Below, in pieces: positions 1-12,951 of a stretch of 64,000 bases of DNA (position 1 is its first letter; each line of letters opens with the position of its first letter). The translations under genes and the position numbers were made by a program. This DNA comes from Erinaceus europaeus. Lineage: Eukaryota; Chordata; Mammalia; Eulipotyphla; Erinaceidae. The stretch spans positions 37,663,375-37,727,374 of the forward strand of contig NC_080181.1 in the NCBI RefSeq assembly GCF_950295315.1. The letters run 5' to 3'. The notes under the pieces were generated by a model, which had not been told where the DNA came from, did not search any database, and was given only the letters and a program-made list of their open reading frames with translations.

Positions 1-330
1 GAAAAAGAAGAGGAATAATTTTTTTCTTTCTTAGTGTAAATAAAATTGGTAGCTGATTTCTTTGGACATTGCCTTTTGTCTTTGTAATATAATTCCATGA
101 CTTAAAAGCCTTATAGCCCTGATCTTCTCTCAGCTCAGCACTGATCAGCTCTTGTCCTGTATTAGTTCTTCTGGTTTGACCCTTGAGGAGTTTCTTGGTA
201 TATTATCAGCTTCACTATATGCTCTTTGACAGTTTTTTCATATACCAACTAATTCTGTGCTTGGGCGGATAGTTGGGAGGGGTAGATGCTGCTGTTTTCA
301 TGCTGATTAATCTTCGCTGATTTGACTTTT
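1..330. other. HERC2 intron, no recognised element
   Basis: AT-rich intron sequence of the intron that ends at 1912. I see no exon and no repeat that I recognise. Confidence 0.6.
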
Positions 331-509
331 TCTTTATTATTGGATAGATTCAGAGAGATATTGAGATGGGAGACAGAGAGGGAAAGATAGATAGAAAGAC
401 ACCTGCAACTCTGCTTCACCACTCCTGAAGCTTTCCCCCTGCAGGTGAGAACTTGGAGCTTGAATGTGGGCCATTGTATTTAACTACATGTACCACCTAC
501 CACCTGTCC
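331..509 (-). mobile_element. tRNA-derived SINE, antisense
   Basis: On the + strand the order is TTTATTATTGG, GACAGAGAGGG, CTGCAGGTGAG, GAGCTTGAATG, CCACCTGTCC. That is the reverse complement of the tRNA-headed, CT-rich SINE repeated throughout the window. Diverged copy. Confidence 0.8.
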
Positions 510-578
510 CTGCTGATACTGAGTTTTTCTAAGTATTTAGTTGGGTCCATAATTTTTTCCTCCTCCCTCACTCCTTAC

Positions 579-1170
579 CTACTCTATCCCTTCCCTTCCC
601 TTCCCTTCCCTTCCCTTCCCTTCCCTTCCCTTCCCTTCCCCTTCCCCTTCCCCTTCCCCTTCCCCTTCCCCTTCCCCTTCCCCTTCCCCTTCCCCTTCCC
701 CTTCCCCTTCCCCTTCCCCTTCCCTCCCCTCCTCTTCCCCTTCCCCTTCCCTCCCCTCCTCTTCCCCTTCCCCTTCCCCTACCCCTTCCCCTTCCCCTAA
801 CCCTTCCCCTTCCCCTTCCCCTACCCCTTCCCCTTCTCCTTCCCCTTCCCCTACCCCTTCCTCTTCTCCTTCCCCTTCCCTCCCCTCCCCTTTCCTTCCC
901 TCCCCTCCCCTCCCCTTTCCTTCCCTCCCCTCCCCTTCCCTACCCCTTCCCCCTACCCTCCCCTTCACTTTCCTTCCCTTCCCTACTCCTTCCCTACCCC
1001 TTCCCCCTCCCCTCCCCTGCCCTACCCCTTCCCTTCCTTCTCCCCTCCCCTCTCCTCCCCTTCACTTTCTTTCCCTTCCTTCTCCCCTCCCCTCCCCTCC
1101 TTCTCCCCACTTCCTTTCCCCTTTCTTTTATTTTTCTCTCCCCTTCTCTCCCCCCCCCCTTTAATCTACT
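579..1170. repeat. large polypyrimidine low-complexity tract
   Basis: Nearly 600 bases of almost pure C/T on the + strand. It starts as CCCTT pentamers, becomes CCCCTT hexamers from about 637, then degenerates into mixed CCCTAC, CCTCC and TTTCC blocks. The minus strand is G-rich with many runs of three or four G. The open frames seen on both strands (PFPFPF and GEGEGE) are products of the repeat, not genes. Confidence 0.95.
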
Positions 1171-1217
1171 AGAACCTTACTCAATTTCTCACTTGCTCCC
1201 CTTCCCTTCCTTTCCCC

Positions 1218-1660
1218 TCCAGGGTTATCACTGGGGCTTTTTGCCTGCACTATTAATCCACTGCTTCTGGTGGTCATCCCCCCCCCTCCATTTTATTTAA
1301 TAGGACAGAGAGAAATTGAGAGAGGAGGGGGAGATAGAGAAGGAGCGAGAAAGAGAGGCATGCAGGTGGCTCATTGGGTTAAATGCACAGGACCTGTACA
1401 GGTTTGAGTTCCCTGCTCCCCACCTGCAGGGGGGATGCTTCATAAGCTGTGAAGCAGGTCTGCAGGTGTCTCTCTTTCTCTCCCTTTCTATCTTCCCTTC
1501 CTGTCTTAATTTCTCTGTGTACTATCCAATAAAAATAAATAAAATTTAAAAAAGAAAAAGAAAGACACATGTAGGTGGGGACTGGGGGCTCAAACCTGGT
1601 TCCTTGCACAGGTCCTGAGTGTAGTACTATGTGTGCTTGCCCAGGTGCACCTCTGCCTGC
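1218..1660 (-). mobile_element. antisense SINE split by a younger sense SINE
   Basis: The outer element is antisense: CCAGGGTTATCACTGGGGCT through GACAGAGAGAAATTGAG, then after the interruption GTGGGGACTGGGGGCTC to AGGTGCACCTCTGCC. A sense SINE from about 1359 (GCAGGTGGCTCATTGGG head) to about 1558 (A-rich tail) sits in the middle, with AGAAAGA-type sequence on both sides as a possible target duplication. Confidence 0.8.
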
Positions 1661-1912
1661 CCCCCCCCATTAATTTTTTTCTAATAAATTATCTTACTAT
1701 GAATTCCTGACTTCTATGGGTAGGGTTTTTTGTTTGTTTGTTTGTTTTTGTTTTGATTTGCTTTTTAGTTCAGTTTAAAAAATGATATATTTCAAAAATT
1801 TCTTTTCTTAAATCATGCTTCAAATTGAGTGTTTGTTAACAAGTTTTTAATCTGACTTAAAAATCCACTAATTTCTAGGGTTTCTAAGTGAAATTTGTTT
1901 TTCTCCTTTCAG

Positions 1913-2141
1913 TTGCATGCTGCCATCAGCCACCAGGTCGACCCAGAATTCCTAGGTTTAGGCCTGGGTAGCGTCCTCCTCAACAGTCTGAAGCAGACGG
2001 TGGTAGCCCTGGCCAGCAGTGCTGGTGTGCTGGCCACAGTGCAGGTGGCTGCCCAGGCAGTGCTGCAGAGTGGGTGGTCTGTGCTACTGCCCACTGCTGA
2101 AGAGCGGGCCCGGGCACTCTCTGCTCTCCTGCCCTGTGCAG
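1913..2141 (+). CDS. HERC2: HERC2 exon 1 of window
   Basis: Frame 0 at its start ([13 protein letters not shown]), 76 codons plus one base. The acceptor is ctcctttcag and the donor G|gtgggt. It encodes an alpha-helical, alanine- and leucine-rich stretch ending LSALLPCA, which follows the first RCC1-like propeller in the human protein. It is GC-richer than its flanks. The next intron is only 150 nt. Confidence 0.96.
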
Positions 2142-4657
2142 GTGGGTATGGGCAGTGGGGGGTGTGAGTGTGGGGGAGCAGGAGCTGGGAGGCTGGGCGC
2201 AGGAGGGGATTGTGGGTGTAGGAGATGGCTTTTATTTCAGATTGCCAAAACAAACAAACAAACAAACCGAAAAACACTTTCCTCTGTACAGTTTCAGGCA
2301 ATGAAATTAACATAAGCCCAGGTCGTCGGTTCATGATCGATCTTCTGGTGGGAAGCCTGATGGCTGATGGAGGCTTAGAGTCAGCTCTGAATGCAGCCAT
2401 CACAGCTGAGATTCAGGTATGCCCCTGGGTATGTGTGTCAGCTAAGGGAGGTGATTTCTCTGGTCTTAATTTGGACTAAAATGCCATAAATCAGAGCTAA
2501 GCAGTGTCCCCATATTTATCCTTCTCTTTCTGGCTTATCTCACTTAGTATGATTACTTCAAGCTCTGTCAAGATGAGGTAAAGAAGGTAAATTCATCATT
2601 CTTGATATTTGAGTAGCATTCCATTACTACAACCTACTCAGCCACTCATCTGTTGTTGGATACCTGGGCTGCTTCCAGGTTTTGTCTATTACAAATTGTG
2701 CTGCTATGAACATAGGTATATACAAATCTTTTTGGATGTCTTTGTTTGGTTCCTTTGGATCTCCAGAAGACAAATTGCAGAGTCATAGGATAGGTTCACT
2801 TCTAGCCTTCTGAGAGCTCTCCAGCCTGCTCTTCACAGAGGTTGGATGAATTTATATTCCCACCAGTTTCTTTGTCCCCATCACCTCTCCAGCATTTGTT
2901 GTTGTTGTTGAGTTTGGTGAGCTCTTTGAATATTTTGGTTATTAGCCCTTGTTTAAGTGGTGGTTTCTTTTGCTGTGCAGAAATGTTTCAATTTGATGTA
3001 GTCCTACTGTTTATTTTTCTTTTAGCCTTCTTTTAGCCAGTGATATAATTTAGCTTGTGTCATTGCAGATGCCTATGAAATTTAGATAGAACAGAATTCT
3101 GCCAACATTTTCCTCTAAGTATTTGGTAGTTTCTGGTCTAACATTCATGTCTGTGATCCATTTAGAGTTTACTTAAATTTTTTTTTAATCTTTATTTATT
3201 GCTAGAGACCACCAGAAATTGAAAGGAAAGGGGAGGTAGAGAGGGAAAGAGACAGAAAGACATCTATAGCCCTGCTTTACTACTCGTGAAGTTTACCCCC
3301 TGTAGGTGGGGACCAGGGACTCAAACCCGGATCTGGACTTTATTTTTGTGTGTGGTGAAATGTTTCATTCTTCTGCACATTTCAACACAATTTTCTAACA
3401 CCATTTGTTGAAGAGACTCTCCTTTGTCTAATATTTGGGCCCCCTTGTAAAAAATTTAGATGTCCGTAGGTGTACATTTTTAATCATTCTAGTTCATATA
3501 AACCTTTTATCCTTCTCTATGAACAGATGGGCCAGTCTACTCCCTTCCCTGAGGCAGAATCCATTTATAAAATAAAGCCCAGAAGGAAATCACTCTGCTG
3601 CATAATAAAAATGATTATTAGAAATATTCTAGTTTCTTATTTGGTTCTAAGGAATACTGGTTGCATTTGCCTAAAGATAAACCTTTCTTTTGTTTTCTTA
3701 AACAGTAGTTGTACTAGGATAGTTTACAATCAGGAAAATTCACTCATTTTTATTTTCAGTTTTTCAAAGAGCCTCTTTCAGTTATAACTTTATTTATTTG
3801 TTATTACCATAGCATTGCTTAGCTCTGGCTTATGGTGATGCTGGGGATTGAACTTGGGACTTCTGTTTCCTCAAACTTCTTTTTGCATAACCAGCATGCT
3901 TTCTCCCTAGCTCTGTATTTTTATTTCTTAGAGGTATATGTTAAGGAGTAGAGTTTTGGTTGCAATATTTAATGTTTTAAGGAGTGAACAAAAAATATAT
4001 ATATATATTTGCCTCCAGGATTATTACTGGGGCTCAGTGCCTGAACTTCGAACCCACTGTTCCTAGAGGCTATATTTTCCCTTTTGTTGCCCTTGTTGTC
4101 CTTATTATTATTGTTGTTGTTGTTGCTGTGTTGTTAGACAGAGAGATATGGAGAGAGGAAGGGACGATAGAAGGGGAAAGACAGATACCTGTGGACCTGC
4201 TTCACCCCTGCAGGTGCCATATGTGCTTAACCTGGCCCCCGACCAAACAGTTTTTTAAAATAATTATACTACTTTACATTCCATGTAGAGGGAAGGTTTC
4301 TATATCTCCAAAACCTGATCAACTCTTGTGATTGCCTTTCTGATTAAAATAGCTAGCAGATAGTAATTAAAATTTTTTAAAATTATTTATTTATTGGCTA
4401 GAGATAGCCAGAAAATAAGAGGGAAGATGGTGATAGAGAGGGAGAGAGACAGAGAGATAGCTGCAACACTCCTTCACCACTTAGAAAGCTTTCTCCCTGC
4501 AGGTGGGGTCTGGGGCCTTCAACCTGGATCCTTGTGCACTATAACATGCATTCAACCAGGTGCACCACCACCTGGCCCCTGTAATTTTTTTTTTTTTTTT
4601 TATGGCCAAGGCTTTAGAGCATCATTTTTTGACCTTATTGACCATTTGTGTATCTTC

Positions 4658-4688
<31 letters not shown>

Positions 4689-7600
4689 ACAAATTTACTT
4701 TATTGATAGAGAAAGGCACAGAAGAAATGACTAGGGCAGTGCTCAATTCTGGGTGCTGTGGGTTGAACCTGAGAACTGGGAGCCTCAGGCATTGTCTCTT
4801 GTACAATCATTATGCTGTCTCCCCATATAGTTTTCATTGGGGGACTGTTTAGTCCAACCTTTGCCTTTAAAATATTGGAATGCTTATCTTTTAATTGCTG
4901 AGCTATAAGAATCTTTCTCATATTCTGGACATGTCTCATATCAATTACGTTATTTGGGAAAATAACTTCCCGTTCTGTGGATTACGGGAAGGGAGAGCAG
5001 GAGGGAGAATGGAGAATGAGTCACATTAGTTGTTTGAGCCAAAAATGTAGGGGCAAAGATTTTAGGAGCCTCTCGGAGAGTAGAAATCATTTCACTGACC
5101 ATTGGATTTGTAGGATGATTTCGATTTCCAAACTGGATTTTGAAAGTGAGCAGATAAGCAATGTGATTTTTGACTGGTGAATCTTGACCAGTCTCTCTAT
5201 TGTGAATTATCACACAGATGCCAGAACAGCTAGAGTCAGAGAGAGCTTAGACCAGCATGCCTTCATATGTGCTGCTAAGATAACTGATAACTAATTTCTT
5301 TTTCTTTTCTCTTCTTTTCCTTTCTTGAATTATAGGATATTGAAGCAAAAAAAGAAGCACAGAAGGAAAAAGAAATTGATGAGCAGGAAGCAAATGCCTC
5401 CACCTTTCACAGAAGTAGAACTCCATTGGATAAAGACCTTATTAATACAGGGATATATGAATCTTCTGGAAAACAGTGTTTACCTTTGGTTCAGCTCATA
5501 CAGCAGCTTCTTAGGTAGATAGTATTATTTATATTCTCTTTGGCTAGGATTATTTGTTCTTCATATTAAGATAGTGAAATCTTGTCACTAGGGTTACAAA
5601 TGTGGTTAGCTGCTGAGAAAATAGAAAAAAATGCTTAGGATAGTTTCTAGGGTAAATAAATGATGCTCTTATTTATAGATAGAGAGTCTTCCATGGAAGA
5701 GTAGTAGAGTCTTTCATGGAAAAGCAAATTGGAGAATATAGATTTTTTTTTTTTCAAATTGTATTTATTTGTGATTAGTAGTGGGTGTCTTATAGGTCAT
5801 CTTTTAAATTTAAAGCTGAAGTAAAGAACATAGTTTTGGATAGCTTGACCAGAAGGACATACTAATCAACTGGATTCAGAATATAAACAGACTGACATTA
5901 ACAAAGGGCTGAAGTAGGCAGATTGCTGAAAATGCTGGTATTGCAGTGCCATTGAAAAAGATATGAAAGCAGTGATTTCTGAAAGGCATTTGTTAGACAG
6001 TGAAAAACTATTGCTCCTCTGATGAAAATCAACTCTATGTAAACTTGGCTTCTGCTTGTTTTAATAGCTTCACACAGAGAAAGTAGATCCCAGGCAGCTA
6101 TGTTCAGAGGGCAGAGTGCCCATGCGAGAGCTCTATATGTATGTCCAGAGCCAAAAACATGGCAGCTGTGCTGGCTGGGAGTGACTAGAAATCAATGGGC
6201 TCACAGTGAATTTATTTATTTATTTGTTTATTTATTTATTTACTTATTGAGGGGGATAATGCTTTACAGTACAGTCATTGACACACATGAACACAATTTC
6301 CTAATGTATCAGGATACCACAGTTCTCTTCTACCCCTTCTTCCCCCAAGTCCTTTGCTTTGATGCCACACACCATGCCCAGTCCACACTTCATTTTGTGT
6401 TCTCTCTTCCTGTTCCTATTTACTAAGTCCCACTTACAAGTGAGATCATTGGGTATTTGTCCTTTTCTTTTTGGCTTATCTCACTTAACACATGATGTCT
6501 TCTTGTTCCATCCAAGATGACTCAGAGGCAATGACATATCATTTTTAACAGCTGAGTAGTATTCAATTGTACACTTTTTTTTTTTTTTGCTACTCATCTG
6601 TCTTTGAACATCTATTTTGCTTGCAGGTTTTGGCTATTACAAATTGTACTGCTATGAACATAGGTATATATAGGTCTCTATCTCTCATTGGGAATGGGTA
6701 ATGGTTTACAGTACATACAGTTGTTAATACATGTGTAAAATTTCTCAGTTTTCTGCAAAATACTTCACCTCCAGCTTAAGTCCTCCTCCACCATCATGCA
6801 CCAGGACCTGAAAGCCCAACCTTCCCCCTCCCCCTGCCAAAGTTCTTTACTTTGGTGCAATATCACAGTGAACTTTTAAAAGTGGGAGTTTTATACCCCC
6901 CACACATTAGGAAATTGTGTTCATGTGTGTTCCTTACATAGATTTTTGTAAGCACTAATTGAAAAAACAGAATTTTATTCTTTTTTCTAATCTATTGGTC
7001 ATTGTTTTTCTTTGACTGTCATTCTGATCTTCAGCTTAAATTAAAATGAAGGAAATTAAATCAGTATATTCAGTGACAAGGGAAAGAACTTGGGAATTGT
7101 TCTTAAGGGAATTTTAACTGTGACAGTACAGATGAAGTTGGAAAGTGAGACTGCTCAGTCTGATAACTATGGGAGCAATAACAAGAACTGTGTTCATGTT
7201 GCAGAGCTAATTAAGAGTCTAAGGGGAAAAAATGTATGGTAAATATTTTGTAACTAAAACATAAGCTTCTGTGCAACAGCCACATAGCATAAATATCTTT
7301 GGAAGTGCTTTTCTGAGTACTTGAAGTGTCCTTTTTTGCTGAGGAGGTTGGTTTTGTTTTGTCTCTGGCAGGGTTTCCTCACCACAGCTATGGTGGCTTT
7401 CAGATGGCCTTGGTGTCCTGTCTGCTCAGGCTGTTTGCTTGGTGTGGAGAGACTTATATTTTATTTCTTTTTTTTCTTTTTTTTAAAAAAATTTTTATTT
7501 ATTAAAAGGAAAAATCGACAAAACCATAGGATAAGAGGGGTACAGCTTCACACAATTCCCACTACCAGAACTCTGTATCCTATCCCCTCCCCTGATAGCT

Positions 7601-10600
7601 TTCCTGTTCTTTAACTCTGGGAGTATGGACCCAGGGTCATTGTAGGATGCAGAAGGTTGAAGGTCTGGCTTCTGTAGTTGCTTCCCTGCTGAAGAGACTT
7701 ATATTTTCTAATTGAGTTTCTCAGCTGTGCACTTGACTAATCACAAAAAACCTTACTTCAAATGTAAATGGTTTTACATGGTTCCTTGCATACATAGAGC
7801 TATATAGAGTTGTTCTCAAATCTGTCACATGGCTTATTTTTGGCAGGCTTCAACTTGTTTTCCAAAGGATTAAGTATATGAAGTATCTCTAAAATCTCCT
7901 CACATATCTAGGCTAGTTTTCTACAACTGCATCAGCTAAGTCAACCCATTGAATCTCCTTTGGTCATGTTCCAGCCCCAGGTGAATGAAGCCTCATCCCT
8001 GCTGATGGGAACAGGAGGAAATGGGTTGGTGGAGCAGAACTAAAGCAGTGCCTGGTTCTGGGGCTCTTGTCAAGGTAGCCCCATTACACCAGCCCTGCTC
8101 TGGTGGAGTGTTCCTCTGTTCAATTTTGACTGAGGGTTTTTTTGTTTTTTATTTTTATTTATTATTTATTTATTTATTTTTTTCCCTCTAGGGTTATTGC
8201 TGGCCTCTGCGCCTGCACCATGAATCCACTACTCCTGGAGGCCATTTTTTCCCCCTTTTGTGGCCCTTGTTGTTGTAACCTCGTTGTGGTTATTATTATT
8301 GCTATTGTTGATGTTGTTGTTGGATAGGACAGAGAGAAATGGAGAGAGGAGGGGAAGACAGAGGGGGAGAGAAAGATAGACACCTGCAGACCTGCTTCAC
8401 CGCCTGTGAAGCGACCTGCAAGTGGGGAGCCGGGGGCTCGAACCGGGATCCTTACACCAGTCTCTGCGCTTTGCCGCATGCGCTTAACCCACTGTGCCAC
8501 CACCCGACCCCCTGTTTTTTATTTAATATAGATAGACCCAAGGTGTCTTGCATTTGAAGCAAAAGCAGGTCCCCTGGGTGTATTTCTGATTTTAGATTGT
8601 CATGATTTAAAAAAAATATCTTTATTTATTTATTGGATAGAGACAGCCAGAAATTGAGAGGGAAGGGGGAGAAAGGGAGGGAGAGAGACAGACACCTGCA
8701 GCACTGCTTCACCACTTGCAAAGCTTTCTCCCTGTAGGTGGGGGTGGGGGAGACTATAACCCTGCTCCTTGTATATTGTAACGTGTGCTCAACCAGGTGT
8801 GCCACTACCTGGCCTCTGCTTTAAAAAAATTTTTATTTATAAAATGGAAATATTGACAAAACTATAGGATAAGAGGGATACATTTCCACATAATTCCCTC
8901 CCCCAGAACTCCATATCCAATCCCCTCCCTTGATAGCTTCCCGGTTTATCCCTCTGGGAGTATGGACCCAGGATCATTATGGAGTGCAGAAGGTGGGAGA
9001 TCTGGCTTCTGTAAATTGCTTCCCCTTCTGAACATGGACCTTGGCAGGTCGATCCATACTCCCAGCCTGTCTCTCTCTTTTCATAGTGGGGCAGGGGCCT
9101 GGGGAGGCAGGGCTCTTGGGCACATAGGTGGGGTCATCTGCCAAAGGAAGTCAGGTTGGCATCATGGTATTAGCATTTGGAACCTGGTGGCCGAAAAAGA
9201 GTTAAGATATAAAGCAGAACAAGTTGATTAATCATGAACCTAAAGGCAAGAATATTTCAGATGAAGATTTGGGTTCTCCATTTTGGAAAAAGCTTGTAGG
9301 TTTATTTTAGGTATATTCCAAGGGGTCCATGACTTTGCTAGTTTTTGCCTGAGCCTGACATCTAATATGTAGGTGGACCCAATTTATTGTCTGGGGAGAT
9401 GGTGTCATGGTTAGAAAAAGAACTAGAGAGCTGATCACGGAAGGATCACCAAATGTGATGAAAGTATATAAATATTGTTAACTGTAAATCCCATAGATTT
9501 GATCTGGGGCCCATAGTCAGCACAGGAGCCTATGTAACCTCTGCATCTCTGTGGGTCTGGGCTCACATTCGTTGGTCAGGGATAGAAACATTCCAGGCTG
9601 CACTAATCTTAAGGCCCATCTTACTCGGGTAGTAGGTAGAATATGTTGTCCAACCTCCCTTCAGAGAATGGAACATTCCCTAGCATTGTTGATCCATGTT
9701 GAGAGTAAAGTCCTATAGGGACCCACAAAGGGGTCCATAATGTTGTTCCTGATGGAGATGACCAGTGACAGTGGAAAGAGGGATCTGTTAGAAGTCTAAG
9801 CCCATCATATCTGTGTGGAAATCCCAGGACTCCCTGACATCACCCCAGGTGATGAGGTGGCCTCTGATTTTTAAATATTCTCTCTCTCTTTTTTGTCTTC
9901 AGGGTTATTGCTGGGGCTCAGTGCAAGCACTATGAATCCAATGCTCCTGGTGGCCTTTTTTTCTTTTTTTCATTTTTTTCTTTTGTTGCCCTTTTTTAAA
10001 AAATTGTCCTTGTAGTTATTACTGTTGTTATTGATGTCATCGTTGTTAGATAGGACAGAGAGAAATGGAGAGAAGAAAGGAAGACAGTACCTGCAGACCT
10101 GCTTTACCGCCTGTGAAGTGACTCCCCTACAGGTGTGGAGCCGGCGACTCGAACTGGGATTTTTATGCCCGTCCTTGTGCTTCGTGCTACACGCACTTAA
10201 CCTGCTGCACTACTGCCTGACTCCCTCATTTCCCCATTTTTATTGGATAAGACAGAGAGAAATTGAGAGGGGAGGGGTGACAGAGGGGGGAGAGAAAGAT
10301 AAACACCCGTAGACCCGTATCACCACCTGTGAAGTCGCCACCCGCCCCTGCCCCGCAGGTGAGGAGCTGGGGGCTTGAATTGGAGTACTTGCTTGGTGGA
10401 TCCTTGTGCTGCCCGTACAAGGTGTGCCTAACCCAGTGTGCCGCCACCTGGCCCCCAATATTCTCTTTCTTAAAGATCTTAATTTGTTCAATTTTACCAT
10501 TCTCTTTCCCCTGCATAGAAACATTGCTTCTCAGACGGTAGCCAGACTGAAAGATGTTGCCCGTCGGATTTCATCTTGTCTGGAATTTGAGCAGTGCAGT

Positions 10601-11719
10601 TGTGAAAGATCTGCTTCACTGGATTTGTTGCTGCGATTTCAGCGTTTGCTTATCAGTAAACTTTATCCAGGAGAAAGTTTTGGCCAGACGTCAGATATTT
10701 CTAGTAAGTTACCTAGTTAAGAGTCTTGTGTGTATTTGAATTTCTTAATTTTTTTTTTTGTAAAATTAAAAAAAAAATTATTTATTTTCCATTTTGTTGC
10801 CCTTGTTGTGTAACATTGTTGTACTTATTGATGTACTTATTGATGTCGTTGTTGTTGGATAGGACAGAGAAATGGAGAGAAGAGGGGAAGACAGAGAGGG
10901 GGAGAGAAAGAGAGACATCTGCAGACCTGCTTCACCACCTGTGAAGCGACTCCCCTGCAGGTGGGGAGCCGGGGGCTCGAACTGGGATCCTTATGCTGGT
11001 CCTTGCACTTTGTGCCACGTGCGCTTAACCGGCTGCGCCACCACCCGACTCCCTGAATTTGTTAATTTTTAAAAAATATTTCTTTATTCCCTTTTTTGCC
11101 CTTGTTTTATTGTTGTAATTATTTTTGATGTACTTATTGTTGGATAGGACAGAGAGATATGGAGAGAGGAGGGGGAGAGAAAGACAGACACCTGAAGACC
11201 TGCTTCACTGCTTGTGAAGTGACTCCCCTGCAGGTGGGGAGTCAGGGGCTCAAACTGGATCCAGCTGCTCTACTGCCTGACTTCCTGACTTTCTTAATTT
11301 TAATATGTCTGTTCTGCCTGTCCAGAAGTGTAGTTGTTATTCTAATTAAATGGTAGGGGAATTTCTTTTTTTTTTCTTTCTTTTTTTCCTTTTTAAGCCC
11401 ACTTTTTGATTGTACATTTCTGTGTTGCTGTTTTTTTTATTTCACTGTTGACACATTAATATGTTAACATATGAAAAATAGCACCAGATTAGACTTAGAA
11501 GATTTATCAGATTTCCTCCATGTATTATATATGGACCATTGGAAACCAGTATAATGTGGGATGAAATAGTGACAGATTTATTCAATGTAACACTGGGAAA
11601 TCCTGTGTGTGTTGTGATTATTATTAGAATAATAGATTATTATTAGAAAAAGACTAATTATAATTATAATTTCTAATTATTAGTTACTGGACATGGATGC
11701 AATGTTCTGATAGCCAGGT

Positions 11720-11773
<54 letters not shown>

Positions 11774-12895
11774 TGGGGAATGACTCTTAGTAATGAATTG
11801 GGATAACACATAGGCATGATACAGGGTAGATAATGCCTCTCAACAGCCTCCAAAGGTGCCTTTCTGTAGGGTAACTTTCTTTGTTAAAGGTGGCAAGGTT
11901 TGCTGGCTTTGTTATTATGTTTTATAACTATGTGTTTTAGAATGACTATTTTCTAGGAAATGTTTTTGGCATTTTTAGGTAATAGAAATCTCAGGTTCAA
12001 ATAGATGTGGTTATAGACTAAAAGATGTGAACAGCATTACCAGGACTAAAATGTTGTTAAAAGCTCTGTATGAAGAAAAGTTGGCTATTTTATGAGAATT
12101 GAAAAATGCCTAGTTTTGTTCACTGGGAGTCATTCACAAATTGTAGAATTGGATTTACAAAACATTTTTGTATTGAATAGAAAGTTTAAATATTCTGTGT
12201 GCTTTGACTTTAGTTCAGTGCATACTCTCCATAGTTTCTGTACACTATGCAGTGTATAATAACCAACCTAATTAAATGGGCCTTAAGTTTCTGTGACAAG
12301 GATCAAGACTTAGTAGACTTCTTTCCAATAAAATTATTATAGGTCAAAGATATGTAGATGAGAATAGCGTCACGGAGCAGTTCAGTTTAATTCTAAAGTA
12401 GAATTCTATTAGTGAAAATGAAATTCTTTAAATCTTTTTTTCAAGGTCCTGAGCTAATGGGTGTCGGTTCTCTCCTCAAGAAGTACACAGCCCTGCTGTG
12501 CACACACATTGGAGACATACTGCCAGTGGCTGCCAGCATTGCCTCCACCAGCTGGCGGCACTTTGCAGAGGTGGCCTGCATCGTGGAAGGGGACTTCACT
12601 GGTACCTCTCTTGTTTCCTGTTTATGGACATGTATTTACTTTAGGAGAGTTATGAAAAGTGAAAATGTATCATTTCCTAATAAACTTGCATTTCCTTACC
12701 TCATTGATTTTTCTAGTCTTACATCCATTCTCTTGTGTTTTTAGTTACTGACAGTCTGTTGTGAAGCCACCAGGGGTAGGAACTTTATCTCTCTAAGTAG
12801 AATTACTGATTTAGATTCATAGCACACATCAATAATGAGGTCAGTGATCATTATACAAGTTTATAAAGTAGTGTAACAAGTTGCTTTCAGGACCT

Positions 12896-12951
<56 letters not shown>

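Noticed and set aside
579..968. Open frames on both strands (PFPFPF and GEGEGE proteins)
   Set aside because: Pure translation of the CCCTT/CCCCTT repeat; no codon bias, splice context or homology.
8339..8557. Many 60-100 codon frames with [11 protein letters not shown] or VSIFLSP motifs
   Set aside because: All are translations of SINE bodies on one strand or the other; the same peptides recur across the window.
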